Both the position numbers and the translations under genes were made by a program. A stretch of 64,000 bases of DNA from Halanaerobium praevalens DSM 2228. GTDB taxonomy: Bacteria > Bacillota > Halanaerobiia > Halanaerobiales > Halanaerobiaceae. Positions 17,932 through 26,336 of this stretch are shown here, in pieces (position 1 is the first letter of the stretch; every line of letters starts with the position of its first letter). Under the pieces are notes generated by a model that ran no database searches, was not told the origin of the DNA, and was given only the letters and a program-made list of their open reading frames with translations. The stretch covers positions 2,046,001 through 2,110,000 of the forward strand of contig NC_017455.1 of assembly GCF_000165465.1 (NCBI RefSeq), in the 5' to 3' direction.

Positions 17932-18759
17932 TTAACCTTTAACAGAACCGGCCAGCATTCCTTTAATAAAATAGCGGCCAAAAATAATATAAACTAAAAG
18001 TGTTGGCAAAGCTGTTATAATAGCTCCACTCATCTGTACATTCCATTCTACAACCTGACTCCCAGCTAAATTTGTTAAAGCAACAGTTATCGGCTGGCTT
18101 TGGGTATCAGTTAAAGTTACAGCAAATAAAAATTCATTCCAAATATTTGTAAATTGCCAGATAAAAACAACCACAAATGAAGGAATAGAAATTGGTAAAA
18201 ATATATACCTATAAATACTAAAAATATTAGCCCCATCTACTTTGGCTGCTTCTGTTAGGGCTTGAGGTACATCTTGATAATAATTTCTAAACATTAAAGT
18301 TGTAATTGGCAGTCCATAAACTACATGGACTAAAATCAAACCAGGAATAGATCCATAAAGACCTATAGATTGCATAAATTGAACTAAAGGAAAAAGTACA
18401 CTTTGATAAGGAATAAACATCCCAAATAAAATTAGGGCAAAAAGTGTATCAGAACCTTTAAACTTCCAGTGTGCTAAAACATAACCATTCATTGAGCCCA
18501 AAAGAGCCGAAAATAAAGTAGCTGGAATTACTAAATATAAACTATTAAGTACATTAGGGGCTAAACGAGCAAAAGCAGTTTTAAAACCAGCAAAAGAAAT
18601 ACTCTGTGGTAAATTCCACATAGTATTAATTGAGACTTCACTAAAACTTTTTAAACTAGTAGTTAAGAGGACATACATTGGAATTAAAAAGAAAATAGCA
18701 AAAATAATTAAAATGGAATAACGAATTGCTTTTTCAGCTGCAGTATTTTTTTCTTTCAT
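17932..18759 (-). CDS. Sugar ABC transporter permease, MalG/CUT1 type
   Basis: This 275-residue inner-membrane permease has about six hydrophobic segments and the EAA loop EAAKVDGANIFSIYRYIFLP near residue 190, which docks the ATPase. It ends with the typical IIFGRYFIKGMLAGSVKG. With the MalF-type partner it forms the channel of a CUT1 sugar importer. It starts just after the upstream permease, and that gene's stop lies near its AGGAGG site, implying translational coupling. No ATPase gene is in this operon. Confidence 0.95.
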   Translation of the reverse strand: MKEKNTAAEKAIRYSILIIFAIFFLIPMYVLLTTSLKSFSEVSINTMWNLPQSISFAGFKTAFARLAPNVLNSLYLVIPATLFSALLGSMNGYVLAHWKFKGSDTLFALILFGMFIPYQSVLFPLVQFMQSIGLYGSIPGLILVHVVYGLPITTLMFRNYYQDVPQALTEAAKVDGANIFSIYRYIFLPISIPSFVVVFIWQFTNIWNEFLFAVTLTDTQSQPITVALTNLAGSQVVEWNVQMSGAIITALPTLLVYIIFGRYFIKGMLAGSVKG

Positions 18760-18762
18760 TAT

Positions 18763-19683
18763 TTAATCCTCCTTAAAGCTGTGGATCAGGTAAGGGATAA
18801 TTAGTAATCCTACCATCATTAATAACACAATAGCAATGGCAGATCCAGTTGAATATCGATTTGATCTAAAGGTTGCTTCAAACATATAAACAGCTGGAAT
18901 ATCAGTTACATTATTTGGTCCACTACCTGTCATTGCATAAATTAAAGCAAAAGCTTTAAGTGAAACATGAGCCAAGACTATAATTGCTGATAAAGTAATT
19001 GGTTTCTGCATTGGAAATAATATTTGAGTAAAAATTTGCCATTTGCTTGCACCATCTATCCGCGCTGCCTCGATCAACTGCTGATCAATACCGCGCAAAC
19101 CAGCTAACCACATTGCCATAGTATAACCAGAATACTGCCAAATAGCAGCAATAATGACCGCAATTAAAGCTATATTAAAACCAAAAACATTATTAGTACT
19201 AGTAAACCAACCCCACTGTAGTGCTTCTAAATTTAATTGTTCAAATAAAAGGTTAATCCCGCGTGGATTTAAAGGTAAACGACCTGGAGCAAAGATCCAG
19301 CGCCAAACTGTACCTGTTACCACAAAAGAAATTGCCATCGGAAATAAATATAAGTTCTGAAAAAAATAACTACCTTGAGGCTTATTATTTAAAATTAGGG
19401 ATAAAATAATCCCAATTGTCAAACAGCCTAAAATGAAAAATAAGGTAAAATAAAGGGTATTCCAAAGATCAGTCTGAAATCTACTTTCTTGCAAAAGCTG
19501 ACGGTAATTTTCCAAACCTATATAATCTTTAGCCTTTCGCATAAAACTACCAAAGGTATCCCAATCAAGCAGAGAAATTTGAACACTTCGGCTAATAAAC
19601 CCATAAACAAATATAGAAAGAGCAATAATTGATGGTGATAAAATTGCAAGTGAAGTTAAAGACTCTTTATGTTTTCTTTTCAT
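18763..19683 (-). CDS. Sugar ABC transporter permease, MalF/CUT1 type
   Basis: This 306-residue permease has six predicted membrane segments and the EAA loop EAARIDGASKWQIFTQILFP near residue 225. The ATG at 19683 follows GGAGTGG; an in-frame extension up to 19740 crosses the intergenic hairpin and is rejected. It pairs with the MalG-type permease three bases downstream. The solute is unknown, but galT and an oxidoreductase in the same operon suggest a galactose-containing or related sugar. Confidence 0.94.
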   Translation of the reverse strand: MKRKHKESLTSLAILSPSIIALSIFVYGFISRSVQISLLDWDTFGSFMRKAKDYIGLENYRQLLQESRFQTDLWNTLYFTLFFILGCLTIGIILSLILNNKPQGSYFFQNLYLFPMAISFVVTGTVWRWIFAPGRLPLNPRGINLLFEQLNLEALQWGWFTSTNNVFGFNIALIAVIIAAIWQYSGYTMAMWLAGLRGIDQQLIEAARIDGASKWQIFTQILFPMQKPITLSAIIVLAHVSLKAFALIYAMTGSGPNNVTDIPAVYMFEATFRSNRYSTGSAIAIVLLMMVGLLIIPYLIHSFKED

Positions 19684-19708
19684 TTTTACCACTCCATAAA
19701 ATAAATCT

Positions 19709-19730
19709 TCCCCTCCTAGATAGGAGGGGA
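19709..19730 (-). terminator. Intergenic hairpin between binding protein and permease
   Basis: TCCCCTCC (19730-19723) pairs perfectly with GGAGGGGA (19716-19709) around a 6-base loop. There is only a weak T-rich tail. Such hairpins after binding-protein genes often stabilise the upstream mRNA or partly stop transcription, giving more binding protein than permease. Confidence 0.6.
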
Positions 19731-19739
19731 GATATTGCA

Positions 19740-20999
19740 TTATTGGACATATTCTTGATGATTTTGCTGGAAGCTTTCAAAAGCTTGATCAACATCACCA
19801 GAAGTAATAAAGCTATTAATTGTATCACTTAAAGCAGTGATAAAACCTTCAGGTGCAGCAGAACCATGAGCAATCGAAGGAACTAAAGTGTCATTAGCAA
19901 AGTCATCCATTGTGTCTGAAAGATAGGCATCATATTTACTTTTATCTGCATCTAAACGAGCAGGGATTGAACCTTTAATTGGATTAAAAGTATCCTGCCC
20001 TGCTACAGAGGCAATTGTTTTTAACCATTTTTTAGCATTTTCAGGATTAGGAGCACCTTTTGGTAAACCAAAAGTATCAGTGACAACTACAAATGAACCT
20101 TCAGTACCAGGTACAGGCAGCCAGCCAAATTCTTGCCCAGGAGTCCAACCTAAAGTTTTCATATAACCTTCAGCCCAGTCACCCATTATATTAAATCCAG
20201 CTTCTCCTTCTTGCATAATCTGAGTCGCATCCTGCCAAGTTAAAGCAGAGTGATCTGAATTAACATATTCCATAATTTGATCAAAATAAACAAGAGCTTC
20301 TCTTACTGCTGGATCATCAGCAGCTGTTTCTCCTTCCCAAAGACCATTATAAGCATCTGGGCCTAAAGTCGCTACTAATAAAGTCTCAAAAATTTGAGTT
20401 GCTGGCCACTTATTAGTATCACCTAAAGCAAGTGGAACTACTCCAGCTTGGTCAAGTTTTTCTAAAGCAGCAATAAAGCTATCTAAATCTGTTGGTACTT
20501 CAACATTATTTTCTGCAAGTACTTCTTTGTTATAAAACATAGCATTTGAGCGGTGAACATTAACCGGTACTGAATAATACTCACCTTGATAAGCAGACAT
20601 TTCTAAAATTTGCTGATTAAACTTATCTTTGACACCCCATTCTTCTAATAAATCAGTAATTGGCTGCATCATACCTGTTTCAACATAAGTATTAATTAAT
20701 TCTGCTCCACCATGAACCTGAAAAGAATCAGGTGGGTTAGCTCCAACCATTCTTGTTTTAAGTACTGCCTTAGCATTTGAACCAGCTCCCCCAGCTACTG
20801 TAGCATTTACAACTTCAATATTTGGGTATTCTTCATGGAAAAGTTCAATTAAAGCATTCAGACCTTCTTCTTCTCCACCGCCAGTCCACCAGCTAAAAAT
20901 CTCCACTTCTTCATCCTGAGCTGCAGCTGGTAAGCTGAAAGCTAAAACTAAAGCCAAAATCAATAGTCCACTTAACAAAGCACTTTTTTTCAATAACAT
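19740..20999 (-). CDS. Extracellular sugar-binding protein of an ABC importer (family 1)
   Basis: This 419-residue protein has a signal peptide (about 1-27, KKSALLSGLLILALVLAFSL followed by PAAAQD) without an obvious lipobox cysteine. The mature start EVEIFSWWTGGGEEEGLNAL is typical of family 1 solute-binding proteins, as are the Asp/Trp-rich stretches such as MGDWAEGYMKTLG. Lack of a lipobox fits a diderm cell, in which the protein can be free in the periplasm. It is the first gene of the sugar operon. The ligand is unknown. Confidence 0.93.
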   Translation of the reverse strand: MLLKKSALLSGLLILALVLAFSLPAAAQDEEVEIFSWWTGGGEEEGLNALIELFHEEYPNIEVVNATVAGGAGSNAKAVLKTRMVGANPPDSFQVHGGAELINTYVETGMMQPITDLLEEWGVKDKFNQQILEMSAYQGEYYSVPVNVHRSNAMFYNKEVLAENNVEVPTDLDSFIAALEKLDQAGVVPLALGDTNKWPATQIFETLLVATLGPDAYNGLWEGETAADDPAVREALVYFDQIMEYVNSDHSALTWQDATQIMQEGEAGFNIMGDWAEGYMKTLGWTPGQEFGWLPVPGTEGSFVVVTDTFGLPKGAPNPENAKKWLKTIASVAGQDTFNPIKGSIPARLDADKSKYDAYLSDTMDDFANDTLVPSIAHGSAAPEGFITALSDTINSFITSGDVDQAFESFQQNHQEYVQ

Positions 21000-21246
21000 T
21001 TTTGACCCCCTCTTTTTATTAATACTTTAGTAAAACTGAAATAAAATTATCATTTTATATACTTATTATATCATAATTTTAAACAATTAAAAGATTATTT
21101 TGAAAATTAAATAAAAAATGAAGCCCGTCTTTAAACTGACTCCATTTAGATTGATTTCAAAATATTATTGAAATTTTAGTTGCCGTGCTACATATTATTT
21201 ATCTTAATTTAGCCGCAGCTGCTTTGATGATTAATTTTAATTTAAA

Positions 21247-21663
21247 TTAGTTATTTCTTTTAAATCTATTTTTCAAAAACATACCTTTACTATCTTTAGA
21301 TTTTTTAGGATCTTTCGGCTCTTCTTCTTTTTCTCCTTCGCCAAAATCATTAATCATCTTTGCTCTACAACTTTGACAAAAAATGCCAGACTTAATCTCT
21401 TTAGCACAGCGTTTGCATTTTAGAGTATAATCAATTAATAAACCTTCGGCAGCTAATCTATCTTCGCGCATAAACTTAATTATCAATTCTTTTTCTACTC
21501 CAGTTTCTTTGGCTACTTTTAAAGCTGTGGAATTAGGATTATCCCAGAGATAATCTTTAACCTTTTCAAATTTTTCCTCTTCACTTTTTCGACAGTCAGG
21601 ACAAATTTTCTTACCAGTAGAAGAAAAAAGTTTGCCACATTCTTTACAATTTATCAACTTCAT
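21247..21663 (-). CDS. YvyF-like flagellar-region zinc-ribbon protein (TIGR03826 type)
   Basis: This 138-residue protein has an N-terminal CX2C...CX2C zinc ribbon (CKECGKLF...CPDC), a helical segment resembling a winged helix (about 35-75, KVAKETGVEKELIIKFMRED) and a second CX2C...CX2C ribbon (CKRCAKEI...CQSC). This layout matches the YvyF/TIGR03826 proteins encoded in flagellar regions near flgM in Bacilli and Clostridia. The role is not established. Here it is away from flgM, next to cheB-cheR on the other strand. The ATG at 21663 has GGAG nine bases upstream. The last 20 residues are Lys-rich. Confidence 0.82.
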   Translation of the reverse strand: MKLINCKECGKLFSSTGKKICPDCRKSEEEKFEKVKDYLWDNPNSTALKVAKETGVEKELIIKFMREDRLAAEGLLIDYTLKCKRCAKEIKSGIFCQSCRAKMINDFGEGEKEEEPKDPKKSKDSKGMFLKNRFKRNN

Positions 21664-21893
21664 CAGGCTCAACTCCTTTTAGTTAGTTTATTTACACTTA
21701 AAATCACCTTTAATTTAAGCTATTCTGTTTTTATTATAACATAGTCTTATTTCTGGCTCCAGCTATTTTAGCTATTTTCTAACAAATTAAAGTGTTTTAA
21801 TCAATTTTAATTAAATAATTGAATTTTTAAAAAGGTTTTTTAACTTAAATACAGAATATGTAAGTTAGGAACAAAAAATAAGGAGGTAAAAGA

Positions 21894-22904
21894 ATGCTTA
21901 AAGTCTTAATCTGTGATGATTCTGCTTTTATGAGAAAAATATTTTCAGATACCATTGAAAAGGATCCAGATTTGAAAGTTGCAGCAACCGCCTATAATGG
22001 CGAAGATGCCCTCCGCAAACTAGAGAAAATGGATGTTGATCTTTTAATGCTAGATATAGAAATGCCGAAACTAAATGGATTGGAAACACTTGAAATTGTA
22101 AAAAAGGATTACCCAGAAATACCTGTAATTATGGTTAGTGCACTCGATAATAAACAAACAGTATTTAGAGCTTTAGAATTAGGAGCTTTTGATTTTATTG
22201 CTAAGCCTTCTGGCTCTATTTCTTTAAATATTGATTCAATCAAAGAAGAATTAGTACTTAAAATAAAGGCTGCTGTTGAATCAAAAGCTAATTTTAAAAC
22301 TAAAAAAATTAAGAAAAAAAGAATTAGTACTAGTAACTCTTTTCCGATTGTAGCAATTGGTTCTTCTTCTGGTGGACCAAGGGCTTTAAACACTTTATTT
22401 GAAAGTATAGATCAAAAACTGGATGCAGCTTTTATCATTGTACAGCATATGCCAGCAGGTTTTACTGAAACTCTGGCGGAAAGATTAAATAATGTTTCTG
22501 GCCTTAGCATTAAAGAAGCTCAAGCTGGTGATCAGTTAAAACCAGGACATGGACTTTTGGCCCCAGGTGATTTCCATATGGAAATAGATGCTCAAGGAAA
22601 AGTAAGTTTAAATAAAAAAGATAGATTACATGGAGTTCGACCTTGTGTTGATTATATGATGACTAGTTTAGCCGAAAATTTTGCTGGTGACCGACTTTTA
22701 GGAGTTGTACTCACTGGTATGGGCCGTGATGGTGGTCAAGGAATGGCCGATTTAGTTAATAAGGGTGGTTATGGTATTATAGAATCTAAGGAAACAGCCC
22801 TTGTTTATGGAATGCCTTCTGCCGTCGCAAAACTGGGTGCTTATCACGAAATTAAAAGAATAGATGAAATTGGAAACAGAATTATAGAAATAACGGAGGG
22901 ATAA
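21894..22904 (+). CDS. cheB: Chemotaxis methylesterase/glutamine deamidase CheB
   Basis: This 336-residue response regulator has a receiver (about 1-115; LICDDSAFMRK, phospho-Asp in LLMLDIEMPKLNG, lysine in FIAKPSG) and a CheB esterase domain (about 150-332). The Ser-His-Asp triad is visible in GSSSGGPRAL, VQHMPAGFTE and GMGRDGGQGM. It removes methyl groups from MCPs and deamidates glutamines, resetting receptors. It has an excellent AAGGAGG site and lies five bases ahead of cheR, so methylation and demethylation are co-expressed. No cheA, cheW, cheY or cheD is in the window. Confidence 0.97.
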   Translation: MLKVLICDDSAFMRKIFSDTIEKDPDLKVAATAYNGEDALRKLEKMDVDLLMLDIEMPKLNGLETLEIVKKDYPEIPVIMVSALDNKQTVFRALELGAFDFIAKPSGSISLNIDSIKEELVLKIKAAVESKANFKTKKIKKKRISTSNSFPIVAIGSSSGGPRALNTLFESIDQKLDAAFIIVQHMPAGFTETLAERLNNVSGLSIKEAQAGDQLKPGHGLLAPGDFHMEIDAQGKVSLNKKDRLHGVRPCVDYMMTSLAENFAGDRLLGVVLTGMGRDGGQGMADLVNKGGYGIIESKETALVYGMPSAVAKLGAYHEIKRIDEIGNRIIEITEG

Positions 22905-22909
22905 TCTAA

Positions 22910-23701
22910 ATGACAATTACTTTTACAGAATTTAAAGATCAGGCTAAGAAAATTTTAGACATTGACTTAGATGGCTATAAATTAGATCGAGTTGAGAGAA
23001 GAACAAAAAGTTTAATGCGTAGATACCAAGTTGAGGATTTTGCTGAATGTATTGATTTGATTAAACATGATACTGAGTTTAAGGATGCTTATTTAAACCA
23101 TTTTACTATTAATACTTCTGAGTTTTTTCGCAACCCTGAAAACTTTGAGTTTTTACAATCAGATGTTTTTCCAAAATTATTTGATGAAAATGACAAAATA
23201 AATATTTGGAGTGCACCTTGTTCAAATGGATCTGAACCTTATACAATGGCAATTATTTTAAAAGAAATGGGGATTAGTCCTAGCAAATTTAAAATTTATG
23301 CCACAGATTTAGATCATACTATTCTAGCAACTGCTAAAGAAGCAAAATACAAAGAAAATTCTCTTAAGAATGTTTCTGACAAATTATTAAATAAATATTT
23401 TGAAGAGAGTTCTGATGGTAAAACTTATGCTTTGAAATCTGAAATAAAAAGAATGGTTAAATTTGAGCAGTTAGATTTAATCAATGCTCGTTTTAAAAAA
23501 GACTGGGATTTAATTTTAAGTCGTAACTTCTTTATTTATCTGACTAAAGATATGAAAGATCAATTAATTAAAAAATTTACTTCTGTTTTAAACCCAGGCG
23601 GCTATTTTTTCCTTGGTAATACTGAATATATTTTCTCACCTGAAAAATATGGCTTAGATAAAATATTCCAATCTTTTTATCGATATCAAAACAAGAAGTA
23701 A
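22910..23701 (+). CDS. cheR: Chemotaxis protein methyltransferase CheR
   Basis: This 263-residue enzyme transfers methyl groups from SAM to glutamates of MCPs. It has the N-terminal helical CheR domain (about 1-70) and a SAM-binding domain with the family motifs HFTINTSEFFRNPENF, IWSAPCSNGSEPYTMA, YATDLDHTILATA and DLILSRNFFIYLT. It is translated just after cheB (GGAGGG site overlapping the cheB stop). Three MCPs in this window are plausible substrates. Confidence 0.96.
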   Translation: MTITFTEFKDQAKKILDIDLDGYKLDRVERRTKSLMRRYQVEDFAECIDLIKHDTEFKDAYLNHFTINTSEFFRNPENFEFLQSDVFPKLFDENDKINIWSAPCSNGSEPYTMAIILKEMGISPSKFKIYATDLDHTILATAKEAKYKENSLKNVSDKLLNKYFEESSDGKTYALKSEIKRMVKFEQLDLINARFKKDWDLILSRNFFIYLTKDMKDQLIKKFTSVLNPGGYFFLGNTEYIFSPEKYGLDKIFQSFYRYQNKK

Positions 23702-23723
23702 TAGCACACAAATCAAAAAATTA

Positions 23724-23749
23724 ATCGTCCCGATTTGGGACGATTTTTT
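23724..23749 (+). terminator. Bidirectional terminator between cheR and uvrC
   Basis: ATCGTCCC-GATTT-GGGACGAT is a perfect 8-bp stem followed by a T run; an A run before it serves the minus-strand uvrC, which ends at 23752. Confidence 0.93.
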
Positions 23750-23751
23750 CT

Positions 23752-25587
23752 TTAATAAGCCCGCATATGTTCGCGCAAATAATCATAAATTTTGCGAGCA
23801 GTTTTGCCACTAATTCCTTTTACTTCTTTTAACTGCCAAATTTTAGCTTCTCTAATTTTAGCTAAAGAACCAAAATGCTGCAGTAGAGCAGTTCTCCGAG
23901 TTTCTCCAACCCCAGGTATCTCATCAAGCATTGAATGAGTTAGCCTTCTTGATCTCAATTTACGGTGATAACTGACAGCAAAACGATGTGCTTCATCTCT
24001 TACCCTCTGCAAAAGCTGTAAAGTTGGGGTGTGATGAGGCAGAGTAATCGGCTCACTTGTATTTGGCCTAAATATTTCTTCTTCTCTTTTAGCTAAACCA
24101 ATAATTGGCAAGTTTCCAATTCCTAAAAACTCCAAAATCTCATAAGCTGCATTCAGCTGGCCTTTACCACCATCAATTAAAATTAAATCAGGTAGTTTTT
24201 TATCTTCTCGCAAAAGCCTAGCATAACGCCTTTCAACAACTTCTTTCATACTAGCAAAGTCATCAGGGCCAGTTACAGTTTTAATTTTAAAACGCCTATA
24301 ATCCTGTTTAGATGGTCTACCATCTTTAAAAACTACCATTGATGCAACTGAATCGGTCCCCTGGATATTTGAAATATCAAAACCTTCTATCTGATAAGGA
24401 GCTTTTTCAATTCCCAAAATTTCTCCTAATTTTTCCACTGCACCTGAGGTTCTTTGCTTTTCATATTTACTGCGAATATTTTCTTTTTTAAGATTCTGTT
24501 GAGCATTTCGCTCAGCCATCTCCAACATTTTTTTCTTATCTCCCTTTTGGGGATATTGAATACTTACTTTTTTATTTTTAATTTCAGCTAATCGCTGGCC
24601 AAGCAAATCCTGCTCTTCTAATTTAGTATTTAATAAAAGTTCATCTGGAATTCCAGCTGCTTGTTCATAATACTGCTGTAAAAATGAAGCCATTGTTTCT
24701 GACTCCAATTCTGCTTCAGTTCCTTCTAAAATAAAATATTCTTGACCTAAAAGACGGCCACTTCTAATCAATAACAGTTGAGCACAAGCTTGATTTTCAG
24801 TCCCTTGAACTAAGGCAACTACATCTTGATCAATATTTTTATCTGTCATTACTTTTTGGCTTTCACTTAATTTTGTAAACGCTTTTAAGGCATCACGAAA
24901 ACGAGCTGCTTTTTCAAAATTTCTCTGAGCAGCCGCTTCTTTCATCTGTACTTCTACTTGTTTTTTTAATTGACTCTGTTTACCGGAAAGAAAGAGGCAG
25001 ACCTGGTCAATTAATTGATGGTAATCTTCTTTACTAACTGCGCCAATACAAGGTCCTAGACATTTATCAATATGGTAATTTAAACAAGGGCGATCTTCTG
25101 GGTCATTTGCTTTTAATTCTTTTTTACAACTTCTTAATTGAAAAATGTCTTTGATTACATCTAAAGTTTTATAAATAGCATCAACATCAGCAAAAGGGCC
25201 AAAATACTCAGCTCCATCATTTTTTACTATTCTAGTTTTAAAAACTCTGGGAAAATCAACATTTTTAGTGATTTTTATATAAGGATAACTTTTATCGTCT
25301 TTTAAGCGAATATTAAACTTTGGCTGGTGCTTTTTTATTAAATTAGCCTCTAAAATATAGGCTTCTACCTCTGTATCAGTCATTATATAATCAAAGTCAG
25401 CTATATATTTAACTAACATTTGAGTTTTATATGTTTGATTATTTTTGCGAAAATAAGATCTAACTCGGTTCCGCAGTGATTTTGCCTTACCTACATAAAT
25501 AATCATTCCAGTTTCATCTTTCATTAAATAAACACCTGGCTGCCGAGGCAGTTCCTTCAATTGAGCCTCAATCTGCTGTTTTCTCAT
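23752..25587 (-). CDS. uvrC: Excinuclease ABC subunit C
   Basis: This 611-residue nuclease makes both incisions in nucleotide excision repair. The order is a GIY-YIG domain (about 10-95, PGVYLMKDETGMIIYVGKAK), a Cys-rich region (RSCKKEL...CLNYHIDKCLGPC), a UVR helix hairpin (about 200-240), an RNase-H-like endonuclease domain (about 380-540, FDISNIQGTDSVASMVVF) and C-terminal helix-hairpin-helix motifs (LDEIPGVGETRRTALLQHFG). The ATG at 25587 follows AAGGGTGAT. An in-frame extension to 25647 reads through a repeat and the end of the transposase gene, and is not credible. The transposase separates it from uvrA. Confidence 0.96.
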   Translation of the reverse strand: MRKQQIEAQLKELPRQPGVYLMKDETGMIIYVGKAKSLRNRVRSYFRKNNQTYKTQMLVKYIADFDYIMTDTEVEAYILEANLIKKHQPKFNIRLKDDKSYPYIKITKNVDFPRVFKTRIVKNDGAEYFGPFADVDAIYKTLDVIKDIFQLRSCKKELKANDPEDRPCLNYHIDKCLGPCIGAVSKEDYHQLIDQVCLFLSGKQSQLKKQVEVQMKEAAAQRNFEKAARFRDALKAFTKLSESQKVMTDKNIDQDVVALVQGTENQACAQLLLIRSGRLLGQEYFILEGTEAELESETMASFLQQYYEQAAGIPDELLLNTKLEEQDLLGQRLAEIKNKKVSIQYPQKGDKKKMLEMAERNAQQNLKKENIRSKYEKQRTSGAVEKLGEILGIEKAPYQIEGFDISNIQGTDSVASMVVFKDGRPSKQDYRRFKIKTVTGPDDFASMKEVVERRYARLLREDKKLPDLILIDGGKGQLNAAYEILEFLGIGNLPIIGLAKREEEIFRPNTSEPITLPHHTPTLQLLQRVRDEAHRFAVSYHRKLRSRRLTHSMLDEIPGVGETRRTALLQHFGSLAKIREAKIWQLKEVKGISGKTARKIYDYLREHMRAY

Positions 25588-25607
25588 TTTACATATCACC
25601 CTTACCC

Positions 25608-25639
25608 TTTGGTACCTGGTTATAATTATTTTTTTCACA
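25608..25639. repeat. GTACC-type repeat, copy at the 3' end of the transposase
   Basis: The motif TTGGTACCTGGTTATAATTA plus TTTTTTTCACA overlaps the transposase stop at 25635. It is nearly identical to the copy at 29191-29233. Confidence 0.7.
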
Positions 25640-26213
25640 ACTCGCATTCAGCTTTTATTTCTTGGTCCAACTTTTTATTAATTTCTTCAGTTTCAGTGAA
25701 TTTTTTGTAAATTGTTCTATTCTGCTCAAAATAAGACAAGATCTCACTAGTATCAACAAGGTCATCATTTTTTTGGGCCAAATAAATATTATAGCTACTT
25801 TTACTATATAATTCAGGCTTATTAACAATTGAAGCTACAACTGGATTTAAATGAATATAGCGATTGACAGCTAAATTATATAATTTATCTTTAATTATTT
25901 TTGAAAAATAGCGCCCTTGAAAAAGATGGCCAACTAAATCATATTTATAATTAAAATATTTAGCATAGAAAAGATTTATTTGATGCATCAACCGCCAAAT
26001 TTCAACTTCTTTAGTCCTAATTTGTAGATGAACATGATTTGTCATTAAACAATAAGCAAGTAAAGAAAAGTCATATTTAGCCTTTGTTTTTCTCAAAATA
26101 TCAAGGTAAAATTTATAATCTCTTTTATCCCTAAACAAATGACCTTTACGATTAGCTCGGCTGACAACATGATAAGCTGCTCCTGGATACCAAACTCTCT
26201 TTTTTCGAGCCAT
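25635..26213 (-). CDS. REP-associated / IS200-like Y1 transposase (RAYT)
   Basis: This 192-residue protein has the Y1 HUH single-strand transposase fold. It has the GAAYHVVSRANRKGHLF N-terminal strand typical of the REP-associated group, the HUH metal motif in CLMTNHVHLQI, and a candidate nucleophilic tyrosine in LFYAKYFNYKYDLVGHLFQG. The conserved AVNRYIHLNPVVA follows. Such proteins nick at hairpins and are linked to spread of short REP repeats. The ATG at 26213 has GGAAGGTG seven bases upstream. The gene interrupts uvrA-uvrC and is flanked by GTACC repeats and an inverted repeat around its promoter. Confidence 0.88.
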   Translation of the reverse strand: MARKKRVWYPGAAYHVVSRANRKGHLFRDKRDYKFYLDILRKTKAKYDFSLLAYCLMTNHVHLQIRTKEVEIWRLMHQINLFYAKYFNYKYDLVGHLFQGRYFSKIIKDKLYNLAVNRYIHLNPVVASIVNKPELYSKSSYNIYLAQKNDDLVDTSEILSYFEQNRTIYKKFTETEEINKKLDQEIKAECEL

Positions 26214-26216
26214 ATT

Positions 26217-26286
26217 CATTCACCTTCCATTTATTGGATTTATTGTATAAATTATATCATTTATTTTATATAATGGAAAGTGAATG
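26217..26286. repeat. 15-bp inverted repeat bracketing the transposase promoter
   Basis: CATTCACCTTCCATT (26217-26231) and AATGGAAAGTGAATG (26272-26286) are inverted copies with one mismatch. They flank an AT-rich segment with TATAAT-like -10 elements, and the inner arm covers the transposase ribosome site. It could be an operator or a hairpin recognised by the transposase itself. Confidence 0.65.
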
Positions 26287-26300
26287 TGAAATATTTATTC

Positions 26301-26336
26301 TGTACCCGGTACCAAAACGCAGGTACCAAAACGTAC
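26301..26336. repeat. GTACC-type repeat cluster at the uvrA 3' end
   Basis: TGTACCCGGTACCAAAACG is followed by a second GGTACCAAAACG, ending at the uvrA stop codon. GGTACC is palindromic and also opens the repeats at 25611 and 58050. Confidence 0.6.

Noticed and set aside
18763-19740. Longer N-terminus for the MalF-type permease starting near 19740
   Set aside because: The extension reads through a strong intergenic hairpin and the real GGAGTGG site before the ATG at 19683.
23752-25647. Longer UvrC starting at 25647
   Set aside because: The extra residues are encoded by the GTACC repeat and the transposase 3' end; the ATG at 25587 has a good ribosome site and matches the family start.
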